Origin: Chitinophaga sp. MM2321
Lineage (GTDB): Bacteria > Bacteroidota > Bacteroidia > Chitinophagales > Chitinophagaceae
Assembly: GCF_964033635.1 (NCBI RefSeq)
Contig: NZ_OZ035533.1
Span: 434,001 to 498,000, forward strand
Direction: 5' to 3'
DNA length: 64,000 bases
Part shown: piece by piece, positions 24,468 through 33,864 of the stretch
Layout of the letters: each line of letters opens with the position of its first letter
Position numbering within the stretch: the first letter of the stretch is position 1
Notes under the pieces: model-generated
The model's input: only the letters and a program-made list of their open reading frames with translations
What the model was told of the DNA's origin: nothing
Databases searched by the model: none
Program-made: the position numbers and the translations under genes

Positions 24468-27400
24468 TTGAAATTTACTTTCCCGACCGGCCTTATTGGA
24501 ATGATTATCCTGCTGTTGTTCACCGGACACCTCGTTCTGGCGCAACAATCAACGAATTTTACACCATTGAAATTTGTTGAAAATAAAGGACAGTGGGATC
24601 AGCAGGTCTTATACAAAACAGAACTTGACGGCGCTGCTATCTATCTGAAAAAATCAGGGTTTACTTTCCTGGTTTTTAACAAGAATGATATGTATGCTTT
24701 GAATGAATATGTTCATGGTCATTCTCACGGCGGCACCGATACCACCCTGGTGGAAATAAAGAAATATAAAGGCGGTGACACCCGTTCTACCGGAGAGAAA
24801 CCGCCACCAAGGCCGGGCGCCGCACCAAATGTAAGAGGGCATGCCTACAATGTAACGTTTCTCAATGCCAATGAAAACCCTGAAATAACACCGGACAAAC
24901 CCCAGGAAGTTATCAGTAATTACTTTATCGGAAACGACCGGAGCAAATGGGCTTCAGGCGTTAAGTCTTACCAGGGAGTGTTCTATAAATCGCTTTACCC
25001 CGGTATTGATGCACACATTTATTCTGATGCTTCCCAGTTGAAATACGACCTCATTTTACAACCCGGCGCCAACCCCGATAAGATCCAACTGTCGTATGAA
25101 GGCGCTACAGGGCTGGAATTGAAAAAAGGACAACTGTATGTGCGTACATCCGTTGGCGATGTAATAGAACAACTGCCTTTTGCTTATCAGTATGTTAATA
25201 ATCAGCGGGTTCCGGTGAAAGTTTCCTATCGTTTAAACGGGACCAGGCTGGGCTTTAAGATATCCGGTGATTACAACCCTGCTTATCCGCTGGTCATTGA
25301 CCCGGTGTACGTTTTTTCCACCGTTTCCGGTTCCCGGGCAGATAACTGGGGCTTTACCGCTACTTATGACGATGCCGGCAACTTTTATGGCGGCGGTATC
25401 GTATTCAATAACGGTTACCCGGTTACACCGGGTGCCGTACAAAGTGTTTTTGGTGGCGACAAATTCGATATCGCCATCTCCAAATTTTCGCCAAACGGAA
25501 GCCGTTTGCTGTATGCCACTTACCTGGGCGGTACCGGCGTAGAGCAGCCGCATAGCCTGTTTGTAGATCCGCAGGGCAACCTCGTGATCTCAGGCAGAAC
25601 TACCTCCAGCAATTTCCCCAATGATCATGTTATTGGCAACAGGGGAGGATGGGATATTATCGTTACCAAACTGAATGCCACCGGTACAGGTATTATCGGT
25701 TCGCTGGTAATAGCCGGTTCAGGGGATGATGGCGTGAATATGAGAGATAACCGTGAAGGTGGCGATTGGGTGCTGTTACGTAATTACGGCGATGATGCCC
25801 GCAGCGAGGTAGTGATAGATAATGCCGGCTATATTTATGTGGCCAGCTGTACCCGCTCAACAGATTTTCCGGTAACAGCCGGGGTTTTTCAACCCGCTCC
25901 CGGTGGTTCACAGGATGGCGTGGTGATGAAGATCAACCCCATGTGCCAGGGCCTTGTATGGGCCAGTTACCTCGGCGGTGCCAAAGAAGATGCTGCCTAT
26001 GTTATTGCGCTGAACGGTCTAAATACATTATACGTAGCGGGTGGTACGGCCAGTGAAAATTTTCCGATGAAGGGTAATTCAGTATATCCGGCTTACCGTG
26101 GTGGTGTTTGCGATGGCTTTATTGCGCATATTGCCAACGATGGCAGTTCCATTTTGCAAAGTACCTACATCGGGTCTGATGATCCGTCTCCCGACCAGGT
26201 GTACGGTATTCAGCTGGATAGAAACGGGTTTGTATATGTAATGGGTACTACGGAAGGTACCTGGCCTTCAAAACAGCCTGCCGGTACCAGCACTTTTTAT
26301 AATGATAAATCACTACAATTCATTACCAAATTGCAACCGGACCTCTCTGCGCTGGTATATTCCACCACTTTTGGCAAGAGCCGTAATGTGGCTGGAACAC
26401 CGGCTATTTCACCTACGGCCTTCCTGGTAGACCGCTGCGAAAATGTGTATGTATCCGGATGGGGGGGCGGTATCAATACTTCCCTGCATTATCCTAATTC
26501 AGGTACTGCGGGTATGCCCATAAAAAATCCACTGCAACGTACTACCGACGGGATGGATTTTTACTTTTTTGTATTGCAACGGGATGCAACAGATATCTTA
26601 TTCGGCAGCTATTTCGGTGGCGCCGGTTTATACGAACACGTGGATGGCGGTACTAGCCGCTTTGACCGTAACGGTATCATTTACCAGGGTATTTGTGCCT
26701 GGTGTAATGTTAGCAACAATGGCAGCAAGCCACGGTATCCTACCACGCCGGGCGCCTATTCCAGTACGCCGCCGCAGGGATGTAATTTCGGTGCACTGAA
26801 AATTGCGTTCAACCTGGATGGTGTGAAAGCCAGTATTAAAACAAAGGATCGCAGAAAGAATTACTGCTTCCCGGAAGCGATTATTTTTGAAGATACCACC
26901 GGCACGCATGGTGATAAGTGGGAATGGAATTTCGGAGACGGCACGGGTAATATTACCACCACAGTGCCCACCATGACGCACACTTACGCAGCAGTAGGAA
27001 CTTATCCCGTCCGGCTGGTGAAGTTTGATGCGGCCAGTTGTAATGGCACCGATACGGTATATACAGAAGTGAAACTGGGACTCAACAGGGCTACGCTGGC
27101 GTTTACTCCGCACAGGCAGCCACCTTGCGAATCGCTGTCCTACATTTTTACGAATAGCTCACATCCAGACCAGCCGGACGGCGTATTCACAGACAGTTCT
27201 TTCATCCTGGATTTCGGAGATGGTACCCCACCTCAATATGTTGGACCACCAAAAATGGATTACCCACATCAATTTGCAAGCCCGGGTATTTATAACGTAA
27301 CACTTACACTCGTAGATACGAATTTCTGTAATGCACCGCAAACAGAAACCATTCCATTACGTGTAGCCGCAGACGTTACCGCGTTGTTTAATTCGCCGGA

Positions 27401-28133
27401 TACTATCTGTGTAGGTACTCAACTGCAGATGGATAATGCTACGCTGGGTGGTGAAAGCTTCCTGTGGTGGTTTGAAGATGATAACTCTTATTCCTCCGAT
27501 CCTTATCCGTTACATACCTTTAATACAGCGGGTTCGTGGGAAGTAAAACTGGTGGCTATTGATCAGAATACCTGTAACGAGAAAGACAGTATCACCAAAG
27601 TGATACTGGTAGCAGATCTGCCGAAAGCGGATTTTGACTATTCCCCACTCAAGCCCACAGAAAATACACCGGCAACCTTTACTAACCTCTCCCAGAATGC
27701 CACACATTACCTGTGGAACTTTGGAGATGGTGATACTACCTCTGTGAGAGATCCGCAACATCAGTATCTCAAAACAGGTACGTATAATGTTTGTCTTACC
27801 GCTGCTAACCTGGAAGGCTGTACGGAAACTGTTTGTAAACCCATCAGTGCTATCGTAGTGCCGTTGTTTGATGTACCCTCTGCTTTCTCGCCGAACAACG
27901 ACGGCAAGAATGACATATTCAATGTGAAGAGTTTTGGCGCGGCCAAGTTCAATCTTAAAATTTTTAACCGCTGGGGGCAGCTGGTATTTGAAAGTAATGA
28001 CCCCAGAATAGGCTGGGATGGTACCTTTAAAGGCACCATTCAGGCGATGGATGCTTATGCCTATATTGTAAACCTGGAGTTTACAGATGGCACAAAGGCC
28101 AATAAGTCGGGCAGTGTAACCTTGTTAAGATGA
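24468..28133 (+). CDS. T9SS type B adhesin-like protein (DUF7948-like, SBBP, PKD, CHU_C)
   Basis: A 1221-residue surface protein. It has a signal peptide (about 1-26), an N-terminal region starting FVENKGQWDQQVLY typical of DUF7948, a long run of SBBP-type propeller repeats (about 270-780), four PKD-like domains (about 830-1135; WNFGDG twice, LDFGDG, WWFEDD) and a gliding-motility-type C-terminal sorting domain (about 1140-1221: SAFSPNNDGKNDIF, FNRWGQLVF, GWDGTFKG, GSVTLLR). The last domain marks export by the type IX system and attachment at the cell surface. The start is a TTG, chosen because it opens the signal peptide. The PorP/SprF partner gene follows after 6 bases. Confidence 0.9.
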   Translation: MKFTFPTGLIGMIILLLFTGHLVLAQQSTNFTPLKFVENKGQWDQQVLYKTELDGAAIYLKKSGFTFLVFNKNDMYALNEYVHGHSHGGTDTTLVEIKKYKGGDTRSTGEKPPPRPGAAPNVRGHAYNVTFLNANENPEITPDKPQEVISNYFIGNDRSKWASGVKSYQGVFYKSLYPGIDAHIYSDASQLKYDLILQPGANPDKIQLSYEGATGLELKKGQLYVRTSVGDVIEQLPFAYQYVNNQRVPVKVSYRLNGTRLGFKISGDYNPAYPLVIDPVYVFSTVSGSRADNWGFTATYDDAGNFYGGGIVFNNGYPVTPGAVQSVFGGDKFDIAISKFSPNGSRLLYATYLGGTGVEQPHSLFVDPQGNLVISGRTTSSNFPNDHVIGNRGGWDIIVTKLNATGTGIIGSLVIAGSGDDGVNMRDNREGGDWVLLRNYGDDARSEVVIDNAGYIYVASCTRSTDFPVTAGVFQPAPGGSQDGVVMKINPMCQGLVWASYLGGAKEDAAYVIALNGLNTLYVAGGTASENFPMKGNSVYPAYRGGVCDGFIAHIANDGSSILQSTYIGSDDPSPDQVYGIQLDRNGFVYVMGTTEGTWPSKQPAGTSTFYNDKSLQFITKLQPDLSALVYSTTFGKSRNVAGTPAISPTAFLVDRCENVYVSGWGGGINTSLHYPNSGTAGMPIKNPLQRTTDGMDFYFFVLQRDATDILFGSYFGGAGLYEHVDGGTSRFDRNGIIYQGICAWCNVSNNGSKPRYPTTPGAYSSTPPQGCNFGALKIAFNLDGVKASIKTKDRRKNYCFPEAIIFEDTTGTHGDKWEWNFGDGTGNITTTVPTMTHTYAAVGTYPVRLVKFDAASCNGTDTVYTEVKLGLNRATLAFTPHRQPPCESLSYIFTNSSHPDQPDGVFTDSSFILDFGDGTPPQYVGPPKMDYPHQFASPGIYNVTLTLVDTNFCNAPQTETIPLRVAADVTALFNSPDTICVGTQLQMDNATLGGESFLWWFEDDNSYSSDPYPLHTFNTAGSWEVKLVAIDQNTCNEKDSITKVILVADLPKADFDYSPLKPTENTPATFTNLSQNATHYLWNFGDGDTTSVRDPQHQYLKTGTYNVCLTAANLEGCTETVCKPISAIVVPLFDVPSAFSPNNDGKNDIFNVKSFGAAKFNLKIFNRWGQLVFESNDPRIGWDGTFKGTIQAMDAYAYIVNLEFTDGTKANKSGSVTLLR

Positions 28134-28139
28134 TGAGCC

Positions 28140-29165
28140 ATGAAGAAGCAGATTGTTAAATTTTCAACAGGTTTGGTAATGTTGCTCATTACTGCACTGA
28201 GCGGGTACGCACAGGACCTGCACTTTTCGCAGTATTTCAACTCACCGTTAACCACCAACCCTGCTAATACCGGGTTTATTCCTGATGGAAATTTCCGGGT
28301 AGGTATTAACTTCCGCGATCAGTGGGCAAGCATTCCTGTGCCTTACAGAACGATGTCTGCTTATGGTGATTTTCAGTTGTTCCGCGATAAGCTCACTTAC
28401 GGCTGGGTAGGTATAGGCGGCGTTATCCTGCGCGATGTGGCAGGTAGCGGCAACCTTACTTCTACCAAAGCATACGGCTCTATTGCGTATCACCAGCTTC
28501 TGGGAGAAAGCAGTCTCTTATCCCTGGGCTTTAATGCCGGTACCGCCAATAAGCGCGTGGATATTACCAAGCTTACTTTTGGTGATCAGTGGAATGGTAA
28601 ATTCTTTGATTCGCAGATGTCAACATCAGAACCGATTACACAATCGAGTATCAGTTACTTTGATTTACAGGTAGGGATGAATTATGCTTATTTTCCCACA
28701 GAGAACCTGTATGTAAATGCCGGTTTTTCTGTGCAGCACGTAAATACGCCGAGAGAAACTTTTTATAGCGGCAACAATGTGGTGCCGCGTCGTTACATCG
28801 GGTTCCTGAATGCCAGTATTAAACTGAGCGACCAGGTTATCATCAATCCCGGTGGTTATTATTCACAGCAGGCCGGTACACATGAAGTGGTGGGCGGATT
28901 GAATGCTGCTTATAATTTATCCGGCGATGGGGAGAAGCAGGTGTACGGAGGTGTGTATTATCGTTTAAGTGATGCAGCTGTGTTCCTGGTTGGTTATCAG
29001 ATCAGTAATATAAAGATGATGTTCAGTTATGATGTAACCACATCAACGCTGTCTACTGCCAACAGCCGCCGCGGCGCCTATGAAATTGGCATTGTATTCA
29101 GTGGTTTATATTCCGACCGGAGCTTTAATAATGCAAAAAGGTCCACCATCTGTCCATCATTTTAG
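28140..29165 (+). CDS. PorP/SprF-family T9SS outer-membrane protein
   Basis: A 341-residue outer-membrane barrel with signal peptide (about 1-24). The family opening DLHFSQYFNSPLTTNPANTG is followed by repeated amphipathic strands and a Phe-terminated C-terminus. In Flavobacterium, SprF is needed to secrete the adhesin SprB, and genes for type B substrates are usually next to such a protein. The 6-base spacing to the adhesin suggests that this pair works the same way. Confidence 0.93.
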   Translation: MKKQIVKFSTGLVMLLITALSGYAQDLHFSQYFNSPLTTNPANTGFIPDGNFRVGINFRDQWASIPVPYRTMSAYGDFQLFRDKLTYGWVGIGGVILRDVAGSGNLTSTKAYGSIAYHQLLGESSLLSLGFNAGTANKRVDITKLTFGDQWNGKFFDSQMSTSEPITQSSISYFDLQVGMNYAYFPTENLYVNAGFSVQHVNTPRETFYSGNNVVPRRYIGFLNASIKLSDQVIINPGGYYSQQAGTHEVVGGLNAAYNLSGDGEKQVYGGVYYRLSDAAVFLVGYQISNIKMMFSYDVTTSTLSTANSRRGAYEIGIVFSGLYSDRSFNNAKRSTICPSF

Positions 29166-29185
29166 TATAACGCAACAAATCAATT

Positions 29186-29767
29186 ATGAAAGGAGTATTG
29201 ATAGGCTTATTTTTCCTGGTTAGTGCACAGTTTGCACAGGCACAGTATTATAAAACGGATACGGCTACACGTAAAGGACTGGATCCTTCCCGGCTTATTT
29301 TGGGTGGATCATTCGGAATGGTATTCGGGGATTATACAAATCTGGAAATCTCTCCGTTGGTGGGTTACCGTTTCAACGACTATATCGCTGCCGGTGTGAA
29401 TGTGAATGCGCAATATGGCAATTTCAGGTCGCGTGATTACGGAGGCAACACGCTTCAGCGCGATCAGTACACCATCTTTGGCGGTGGTATCTGGGGACGT
29501 GTATATCCGCTCCCTATGCTGTTTGTGCATATCCAGCCGGAATATAATTTCATCAGTCAGAAATCTACCTATTACGATACTAATCCCAAACAGATTATTA
29601 AAAGCAATTATGGCGTACCCAGTATGTTGGTAGGCGCCGGTTATACGCAGAGTGTAGGCGGCAGGGTAGGTGTTGGGATCACTGTTTTGTATGATATTTT
29701 ACAGGACAACAGATCTCCTTATCGCAACAATGTGATCTATAGAATAGGCGCTGGTCTTGGTTTCTGA
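29186..29767 (+). CDS. small outer-membrane beta-barrel protein
   Basis: A 193-residue exported protein (signal peptide about 1-20, AQAQ). Alternating strands such as LILGGSFGMVFGDYTNLEISPLVGY and a final aromatic (GAGLGF) indicate a small beta-barrel. It is 20 bases after the PorP/SprF gene and ends with the operon's terminator. Its role in the cassette is unknown. Confidence 0.8.
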   Translation: MKGVLIGLFFLVSAQFAQAQYYKTDTATRKGLDPSRLILGGSFGMVFGDYTNLEISPLVGYRFNDYIAAGVNVNAQYGNFRSRDYGGNTLQRDQYTIFGGGIWGRVYPLPMLFVHIQPEYNFISQKSTYYDTNPKQIIKSNYGVPSMLVGAGYTQSVGGRVGVGITVLYDILQDNRSPYRNNVIYRIGAGLGF

Positions 29768-29800
29768 CCGGGTATACAATATATTTACGCGGATGCGTGC

Positions 29801-29834
29801 ATGCAGGTATTTAACAAATACCTGCATTTTTTTT
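29801..29834 (+). terminator. terminator of the first adhesin cassette
   Basis: ATGCAGGTATTT pairs with AAATACCTGCAT across three bases and is followed by a run of T residues. Confidence 0.9.
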
Positions 29835-29922
29835 GTCCTGTGTAAGACAGCCACTTAGTGTAAACATGATAAATTTAAATTAGGTTTTTGCTTAAATAAT
29901 TAATAAATTAAATGCAGATTAA

Positions 29923-30053
29923 ACGTTATGGAAACAATTATCGGTCACGCGATTATTGCCCTCCTGTATTTAGCAAAAAATTCAACTAGTATATCCAGCT
30001 TTAGCAACGTTTCTGCGGCCAGGTTTATAAACATGGCCGCATGTTCATAACGT
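29923..30053 (+). ncRNA. candidate structured RNA (overlaps a 40-codon ORF)
   Basis: The ends pair: ACGTTATG (29923-29930) with CATAACGT (30046-30053). Inside, AATTATCG pairs with CGATTATT around 29937, and TGCGGCCA with TGGCCGCA (about 30014-30041). A T-run terminator follows at 30064-30095. The gap between the adhesin cassette and the LOG gene is 424 bases and contains no other gene. No known RNA family is recognised. Confidence 0.4.
29928..30050 (+). CDS. possible 40-residue small protein
   Basis: An ATG-to-TAA frame of 40 codons starting M-E-T-I-I-G-H. It is moderately hydrophobic at the N-terminus and Ser-rich in the middle. The ATG and the stop are both in the closing stem of the candidate RNA. 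There is no supporting Shine-Dalgarno sequence or clear promoter, so coding is uncertain. Confidence 0.25.
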   Translation: METIIGHAIIALLYLAKNSTSISSFSNVSAARFINMAACS

Positions 30054-30063
30054 GTTAAATGAA

Positions 30064-30095
30064 AAGCAGGTTTCTTTTAAGTTACCTGCTTTTTT
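30064..30095 (+). terminator. terminator downstream of the small RNA/ORF locus
   Basis: AAGCAGGT pairs with ACCTGCTT around a 12-base loop, followed by T residues. It lies upstream of the LOG gene, so it ends a separate small transcript. Confidence 0.8.
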
Positions 30096-30191
30096 GACTT
30101 TGTATCGCTGTAAGCCAATAATTACATAAATTACATCATACCCCATGGATGTAATGTGGGCTTGTTTAAACAGCAAATAAATAGCAATCGC

Positions 30192-30890
30192 ATGAATGAT
30201 AGTTTAAAAAATCTCAAAGAAAGAGATTGGACGGAAACGAGGGCACATTCCAGCTGGCAGATATTCAAGATCATGGCGGAATTTGTAGATGGCTTTGAAT
30301 CCCTGGCAAAGATAGGTCCCTGTATATCCATATTTGGTTCGGCACGTACAAAACCCGGTAACCGTTATTATGATCTGACGCAGGAGATCGCTACCAGGCT
30401 GGCAGAAGAAGGATTCGGTATTATTACCGGTGGTGGCCCCGGCGTAATGGAAGCGGCCAATAAAGGTGCACAGGCGGCGAACGGCAAATCGGTTGGCGCC
30501 AATATTACCCTCCCGCATGAACAGAATCCCAATAATTTTATTGACCCCGATAAACGGCTCAATTTCGACTATTTCTTTGTCCGCAAAGTGATGTTTACCA
30601 AATATTCACAAGGCTTTGTAATGATGCCCGGCGGTTTTGGTACCATGGATGAATTTTTTGAAGTGGCCACCCTCATACAGACAAAGAAGATGGAAGAAAC
30701 CCCCATGGTACTCGTAGGCCGTGAATACTGGAGTGGTCTGCTGGACTGGATCCGCACCACAATGATGGAAAAAGAAAGTAATATCAATCCACAGGATCTG
30801 GGACTGCTGAAATTATTTGATACAGCAGATGAAGTAGTGGAATACTTCCGCGTATTTTATACCACCAATAAACTGCGTCCGAACTTCTAA
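30192..30890 (+). CDS. LOG-family nucleotide phosphoribohydrolase
   Basis: LOG proteins split cytokinin-type or other nucleoside monophosphates into base and ribose-5-phosphate. The 232-residue protein has SIFGSARTKPG, ITGGGPGVMEAANKGA and the family signature PGGFGTMDE. The frame extends upstream to a GTG at 30156, but M-N-D-S-L-K-N at 30192 is the natural start. The physiological substrate is not known. A palindrome begins 2 bases after the stop. Confidence 0.88.
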   Translation: MNDSLKNLKERDWTETRAHSSWQIFKIMAEFVDGFESLAKIGPCISIFGSARTKPGNRYYDLTQEIATRLAEEGFGIITGGGPGVMEAANKGAQAANGKSVGANITLPHEQNPNNFIDPDKRLNFDYFFVRKVMFTKYSQGFVMMPGGFGTMDEFFEVATLIQTKKMEETPMVLVGREYWSGLLDWIRTTMMEKESNINPQDLGLLKLFDTADEVVEYFRVFYTTNKLRPNF

Positions 30891-30891
30891 A

Positions 30892-31010
30892 AATATTTAG
30901 GGATTTAGTTATTTTTTGATTTAGTTATTTTAAATGCGGCGGAGATCTGCCAGGAGATCTTCGCTGCATTTAAAATAACTAAATTCCTAAATAACTAAAT
31001 CGTAAATATT
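30892..31010. repeat. family A palindrome after the LOG gene
   Basis: Left words: ATTTAGGG, ATTTAGTT, ATTTTTTG, ATTTAGTT, ATTTTAAA, then TGCGGCGGAGATCT. Right words on the opposite strand: ATTTACG, ATTTAGTT, ATTTAGGA, ATTTAGTT, ATTTTAAA, then TGCAGCGAAGATCT. Words 2, 4, 5 match; words 1 and 3 do not. The phase is intact throughout. Confidence 0.9.
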
Positions 31011-31051
31011 CCGTTATAAAGTCAGATGCTGATCGCTTAATGCTTTTTCAT

Positions 31052-31059
31052 TAGCTTTG
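31052..31059 (+). promoter_or_regulatory. -7 box TAGCTTTG for the O-methyltransferase gene
   Basis: A perfect TAnnTTTG, 14 bases before the ATG at 31074. Confidence 0.6.
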
Positions 31060-31073
31060 CAGAAATTTTATAT

Positions 31074-31715
31074 ATGGAGCTTATACCGGCGGCAGTAGAG
31101 GCATTTTCTGAAAAATATACCAGTCCGGAAAGCGGAGTGCTGTATAACCTGAACCGGGAAACACACCTCAAAGTAGAATTGCCGCATATGCTGAGTGGTC
31201 ATGTACAGGGACAATTCCTGCGCATGATCAGCTACATGATACGGCCCCGCCGCATCCTGGAGCTGGGAACTTTTACGGGCTATTCTGCCATCTGCCTGGC
31301 TGCCGGCCTGACGGATGATGGTGTATTGCACACAGCAGATGTGAATGAAGAGCTGGAAACACTTTGCAGGCAATATTTTGAGGAGGCAGGATATAGTGAT
31401 AAAATTAAAATGCACATTGGCAAAGCAACAGATATTATTGCACAGCTGGATGAGGAGTTTGATCTCATATTTATTGATGCAGACAAGGCCGGCTATGTAC
31501 ATTATTACGACCAGGTTTGGGAGAAATTAAAACCCGGCGGCTTTATCCTTGCGGATAATGTACTGTATCACGGACAGGTAGTATTGCCGGAAAGTGAGCA
31601 GGGGAGCCAGGCAAAAGCGATGATCAGGTTTTGCGAGAAAGTACTGGCAGATGATCGTGCAGAACAGGTATTACTTACTATCCGTGACGGTGTACTGATG
31701 ATCAGGAAGAAATAA
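31074..31715 (+). CDS. class I SAM-dependent O-methyltransferase
   Basis: A 213-residue enzyme of the caffeoyl-CoA/catechol O-methyltransferase type. SAM motif I is ILELGTFTGYSAICLA, followed by LHTADVNEE and LIFIDADKAGY, where the Asp residues would bind the metal and catechol. LKPGGFILADNVL is motif IV-V of the family. No signal peptide. The substrate is unknown. The glucosaminidase gene follows after 38 bases and may share the transcript. Confidence 0.88.
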   Translation: MELIPAAVEAFSEKYTSPESGVLYNLNRETHLKVELPHMLSGHVQGQFLRMISYMIRPRRILELGTFTGYSAICLAAGLTDDGVLHTADVNEELETLCRQYFEEAGYSDKIKMHIGKATDIIAQLDEEFDLIFIDADKAGYVHYYDQVWEKLKPGGFILADNVLYHGQVVLPESEQGSQAKAMIRFCEKVLADDRAEQVLLTIRDGVLMIRKK

Positions 31716-31753
31716 AACAGTACCTCAACCATGCCCATTAAATTCGACAATAC

Positions 31754-33214
31754 ATGCAAGTAAGGAAATTTTTATTGGTAGTCAGTTTTCTTATTGGCTG
31801 CATGCCTTTGCTGAAGGCACAGAATATGTCTACCCAGCAATATATTACTACCTATAAAAAGATCGCCATGGAGGAAATGCAGCGTAGTGGCGTTCCTGCG
31901 GCTATCAAACTGGCGCAGGGCATCCTGGAAACAAGGTCTGGCAACGGTACCTTGTGCCTTCAGTCCAACAACCACTTCGGGATTAAGTGCAAAAATACCT
32001 GGACCGGCAAAACCATTAAATACGATGATGATGCCAGCCAGGAATGTTTCCGGGTATATGAATCCGCCCTTGAGTCCTACCGCGATCACTCCGATTTTTT
32101 GCGTAGCAATCCACGCTACTCTTTCCTCTTCCAATTTGATGCAGACGACTATAAATCCTGGGCGTACGGGCTTAAACAGGCAGGATATGCAACCAGTCCA
32201 ACTTATCCGCAACAACTGATCAAAATAATTGAAGACAATAACCTGCAGCGGTACACGCTGATCGCTATGGGCAAGGCAGCACCTGAAACCGGTGACGACG
32301 CGCCTGCATATGCAGCCAACACTGCTAACCAGGGAACTAAAACATCTCCCTCAAAAAATAATAACAACAGTACGGGTTATAATAAACCGGTAGCCGGCAA
32401 TTATCCCAAAGGCGTATTTGAAATAAACGGCAGCAAAGTGCTGTTTGTAAGTGCCGGTACTTCCCTGATACAACTGGCCAGCGAACGGAATATCCGTTTG
32501 AGCAGACTGGTACGTTATAATGATCTGGAAGATGATAGTCCGCCGAAAAAAGATATGTTCATTTTCCTGGAGAAGAAAGGGAAGAAAGGAAATAAGGAAT
32601 TTCATACTGTAGCCAGTGGTGAATCCATACACGATGTAGCACAGGCAGAAGGGCTGCGTTTAAGATGGCTGCGTCGCCGCAATAAAATGCATGAAGGCGA
32701 GGAGCCCGCAGCAGGTCAGCGTTTGACACTTACCGGTTTTGCAAATGCAGCGCCCCGGCTGGCCAAAAATACGCGCGTACTGAAAGAGGAGGACAAAGAA
32801 CCACCATCCGATTTTTCTCCCCGTAAAGTTATTGAAGACGCAAAAGAAGAAATCGCTAAAACTACTGCTGCTGCCAGCACGCCTGCCGAACCGGTAGAGA
32901 CAACGCAAACAGCACCGGCAGCAGCGCCCAGGCAACAGGGCGGAGTACCGGTAGCCATGGTGGAAGACCTGCAAAAAGTAGGCGATGTAACCACCAGCCC
33001 TGCACCGGCCTCCGGAACAGCCACCCCGAAGCAACCGGTTTACAAACCTGCTCCCGTGCAGAAAGCCAGTGTAAAATACCACGATGTACAGCCGAAAGAA
33101 ACACTATATGGTATTGCTAAAATGTATAATAAATCTGTAACCCAGTTACAGCAATGGAATAACTTGCAGGGCTTTGATATTAAAATAGGACAGCGTCTGC
33201 TGGTGAATAAGTAA
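31754..33214 (+). CDS. exported glucosaminidase with LysM domains
   Basis: A peptidoglycan hydrolase of 486 residues. Signal peptide (about 1-22), then a GH73-type glucosaminidase domain (about 30-165; GVPAAIKLAQGILETRSGNG with the catalytic Glu, NNHFGIKC, YRDHSDFL). A Ser/Asn linker follows, then two LysM-like repeats (about 215-335) with a Lys-rich stretch, an Ala/Pro/Thr-rich region (about 370-440) and a clear terminal LysM (HDVQPKETLYGIAKMYNKS). It should act on the cell wall in the periplasm. Confidence 0.92.
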   Translation: MQVRKFLLVVSFLIGCMPLLKAQNMSTQQYITTYKKIAMEEMQRSGVPAAIKLAQGILETRSGNGTLCLQSNNHFGIKCKNTWTGKTIKYDDDASQECFRVYESALESYRDHSDFLRSNPRYSFLFQFDADDYKSWAYGLKQAGYATSPTYPQQLIKIIEDNNLQRYTLIAMGKAAPETGDDAPAYAANTANQGTKTSPSKNNNNSTGYNKPVAGNYPKGVFEINGSKVLFVSAGTSLIQLASERNIRLSRLVRYNDLEDDSPPKKDMFIFLEKKGKKGNKEFHTVASGESIHDVAQAEGLRLRWLRRRNKMHEGEEPAAGQRLTLTGFANAAPRLAKNTRVLKEEDKEPPSDFSPRKVIEDAKEEIAKTTAAASTPAEPVETTQTAPAAAPRQQGGVPVAMVEDLQKVGDVTTSPAPASGTATPKQPVYKPAPVQKASVKYHDVQPKETLYGIAKMYNKSVTQLQQWNNLQGFDIKIGQRLLVNK

Positions 33215-33266
33215 GTAGTGATCTTTTTCCGCTTGCAATTGTTAAATAAGGAAATGAAGTAGTATT

Positions 33267-33803
33267 ATGTCGGTAATCCAGGTGCATGACAAGAAATTCC
33301 AGCCCTATATCGGTGCAACAGAACTGCAGCAACGCGTCAAAGAGATGGCGGAGGACATTAACAGGGATCTGAAAGGAGAACGTCCTTTGTTTATCGCAAT
33401 CCTCAACGGTTCTTTTATGTTTGCCGCAGACATATTCAAATACCTCAATATTGAGGCGGAAATCTCTTTTATTAAACTGGCTTCCTACAAGGGAACCAAA
33501 TCTACCGGTAATATAGTACAGGCTATCGGGCTGGATGAAGACCTGTTTGGCCGCACGGTGGTGATCCTCGAGGATATTGTGGATACCGGTAAAACACTGA
33601 GCCAGTTCCTGCCGCAACTGGAGCATCAGCAGCCAAAAAGAATGATGGTGGCTTCTCTCCTCACGAAGCCGGAGGCCATGGTACATCCCATAAAAATAGA
33701 CTACCTGGGTTTTTCTGTTCCTGATAAATTCCTGCTGGGCTACGGACTTGATTACGACGGTTTAGGCCGGAACCTGCCTGAGATTTACCAGCTGGTTGAG
33801 TAG
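33267..33803 (+). CDS. hpt: hypoxanthine phosphoribosyltransferase
   Basis: A purine salvage enzyme converting hypoxanthine or guanine plus PRPP to IMP or GMP. The 178-residue protein has the PRPP loop VVILEDIVDTGKTL, the flexible-loop Ser-Tyr (KLASYKG) and VPDKFLLGYGLDYDG near the end. Starts at M-S-V-I-Q. Downstream is a hairpin before the vWA gene. Confidence 0.93.
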   Translation: MSVIQVHDKKFQPYIGATELQQRVKEMAEDINRDLKGERPLFIAILNGSFMFAADIFKYLNIEAEISFIKLASYKGTKSTGNIVQAIGLDEDLFGRTVVILEDIVDTGKTLSQFLPQLEHQQPKRMMVASLLTKPEAMVHPIKIDYLGFSVPDKFLLGYGLDYDGLGRNLPEIYQLVE

Positions 33804-33808
33804 GAAAA

Positions 33809-33845
33809 TTCACGCAAAAGAAACCCCATAGGGCATTTGCGTGAA
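33809..33845. terminator. hairpin between hpt and the vWA gene
   Basis: TTCACGCAAA pairs with TTTGCGTGAA around a 17-base loop. The flanks are A/T-rich but there is no clear T-run on the plus strand, so termination is possible, not certain. Confidence 0.5.
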
Positions 33846-33853
33846 AAATTCAC

Positions 33854-33861
33854 TAACTTAA
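33854..33861 (+). promoter_or_regulatory. -7-like box TAACTTAA before the vWA gene
   Basis: Two bases off TAnnTTTG but three bases from the ATG at 33865, the same spacing as the leaderless boxes. Confidence 0.3.
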
Positions 33862-33864
33862 TGT

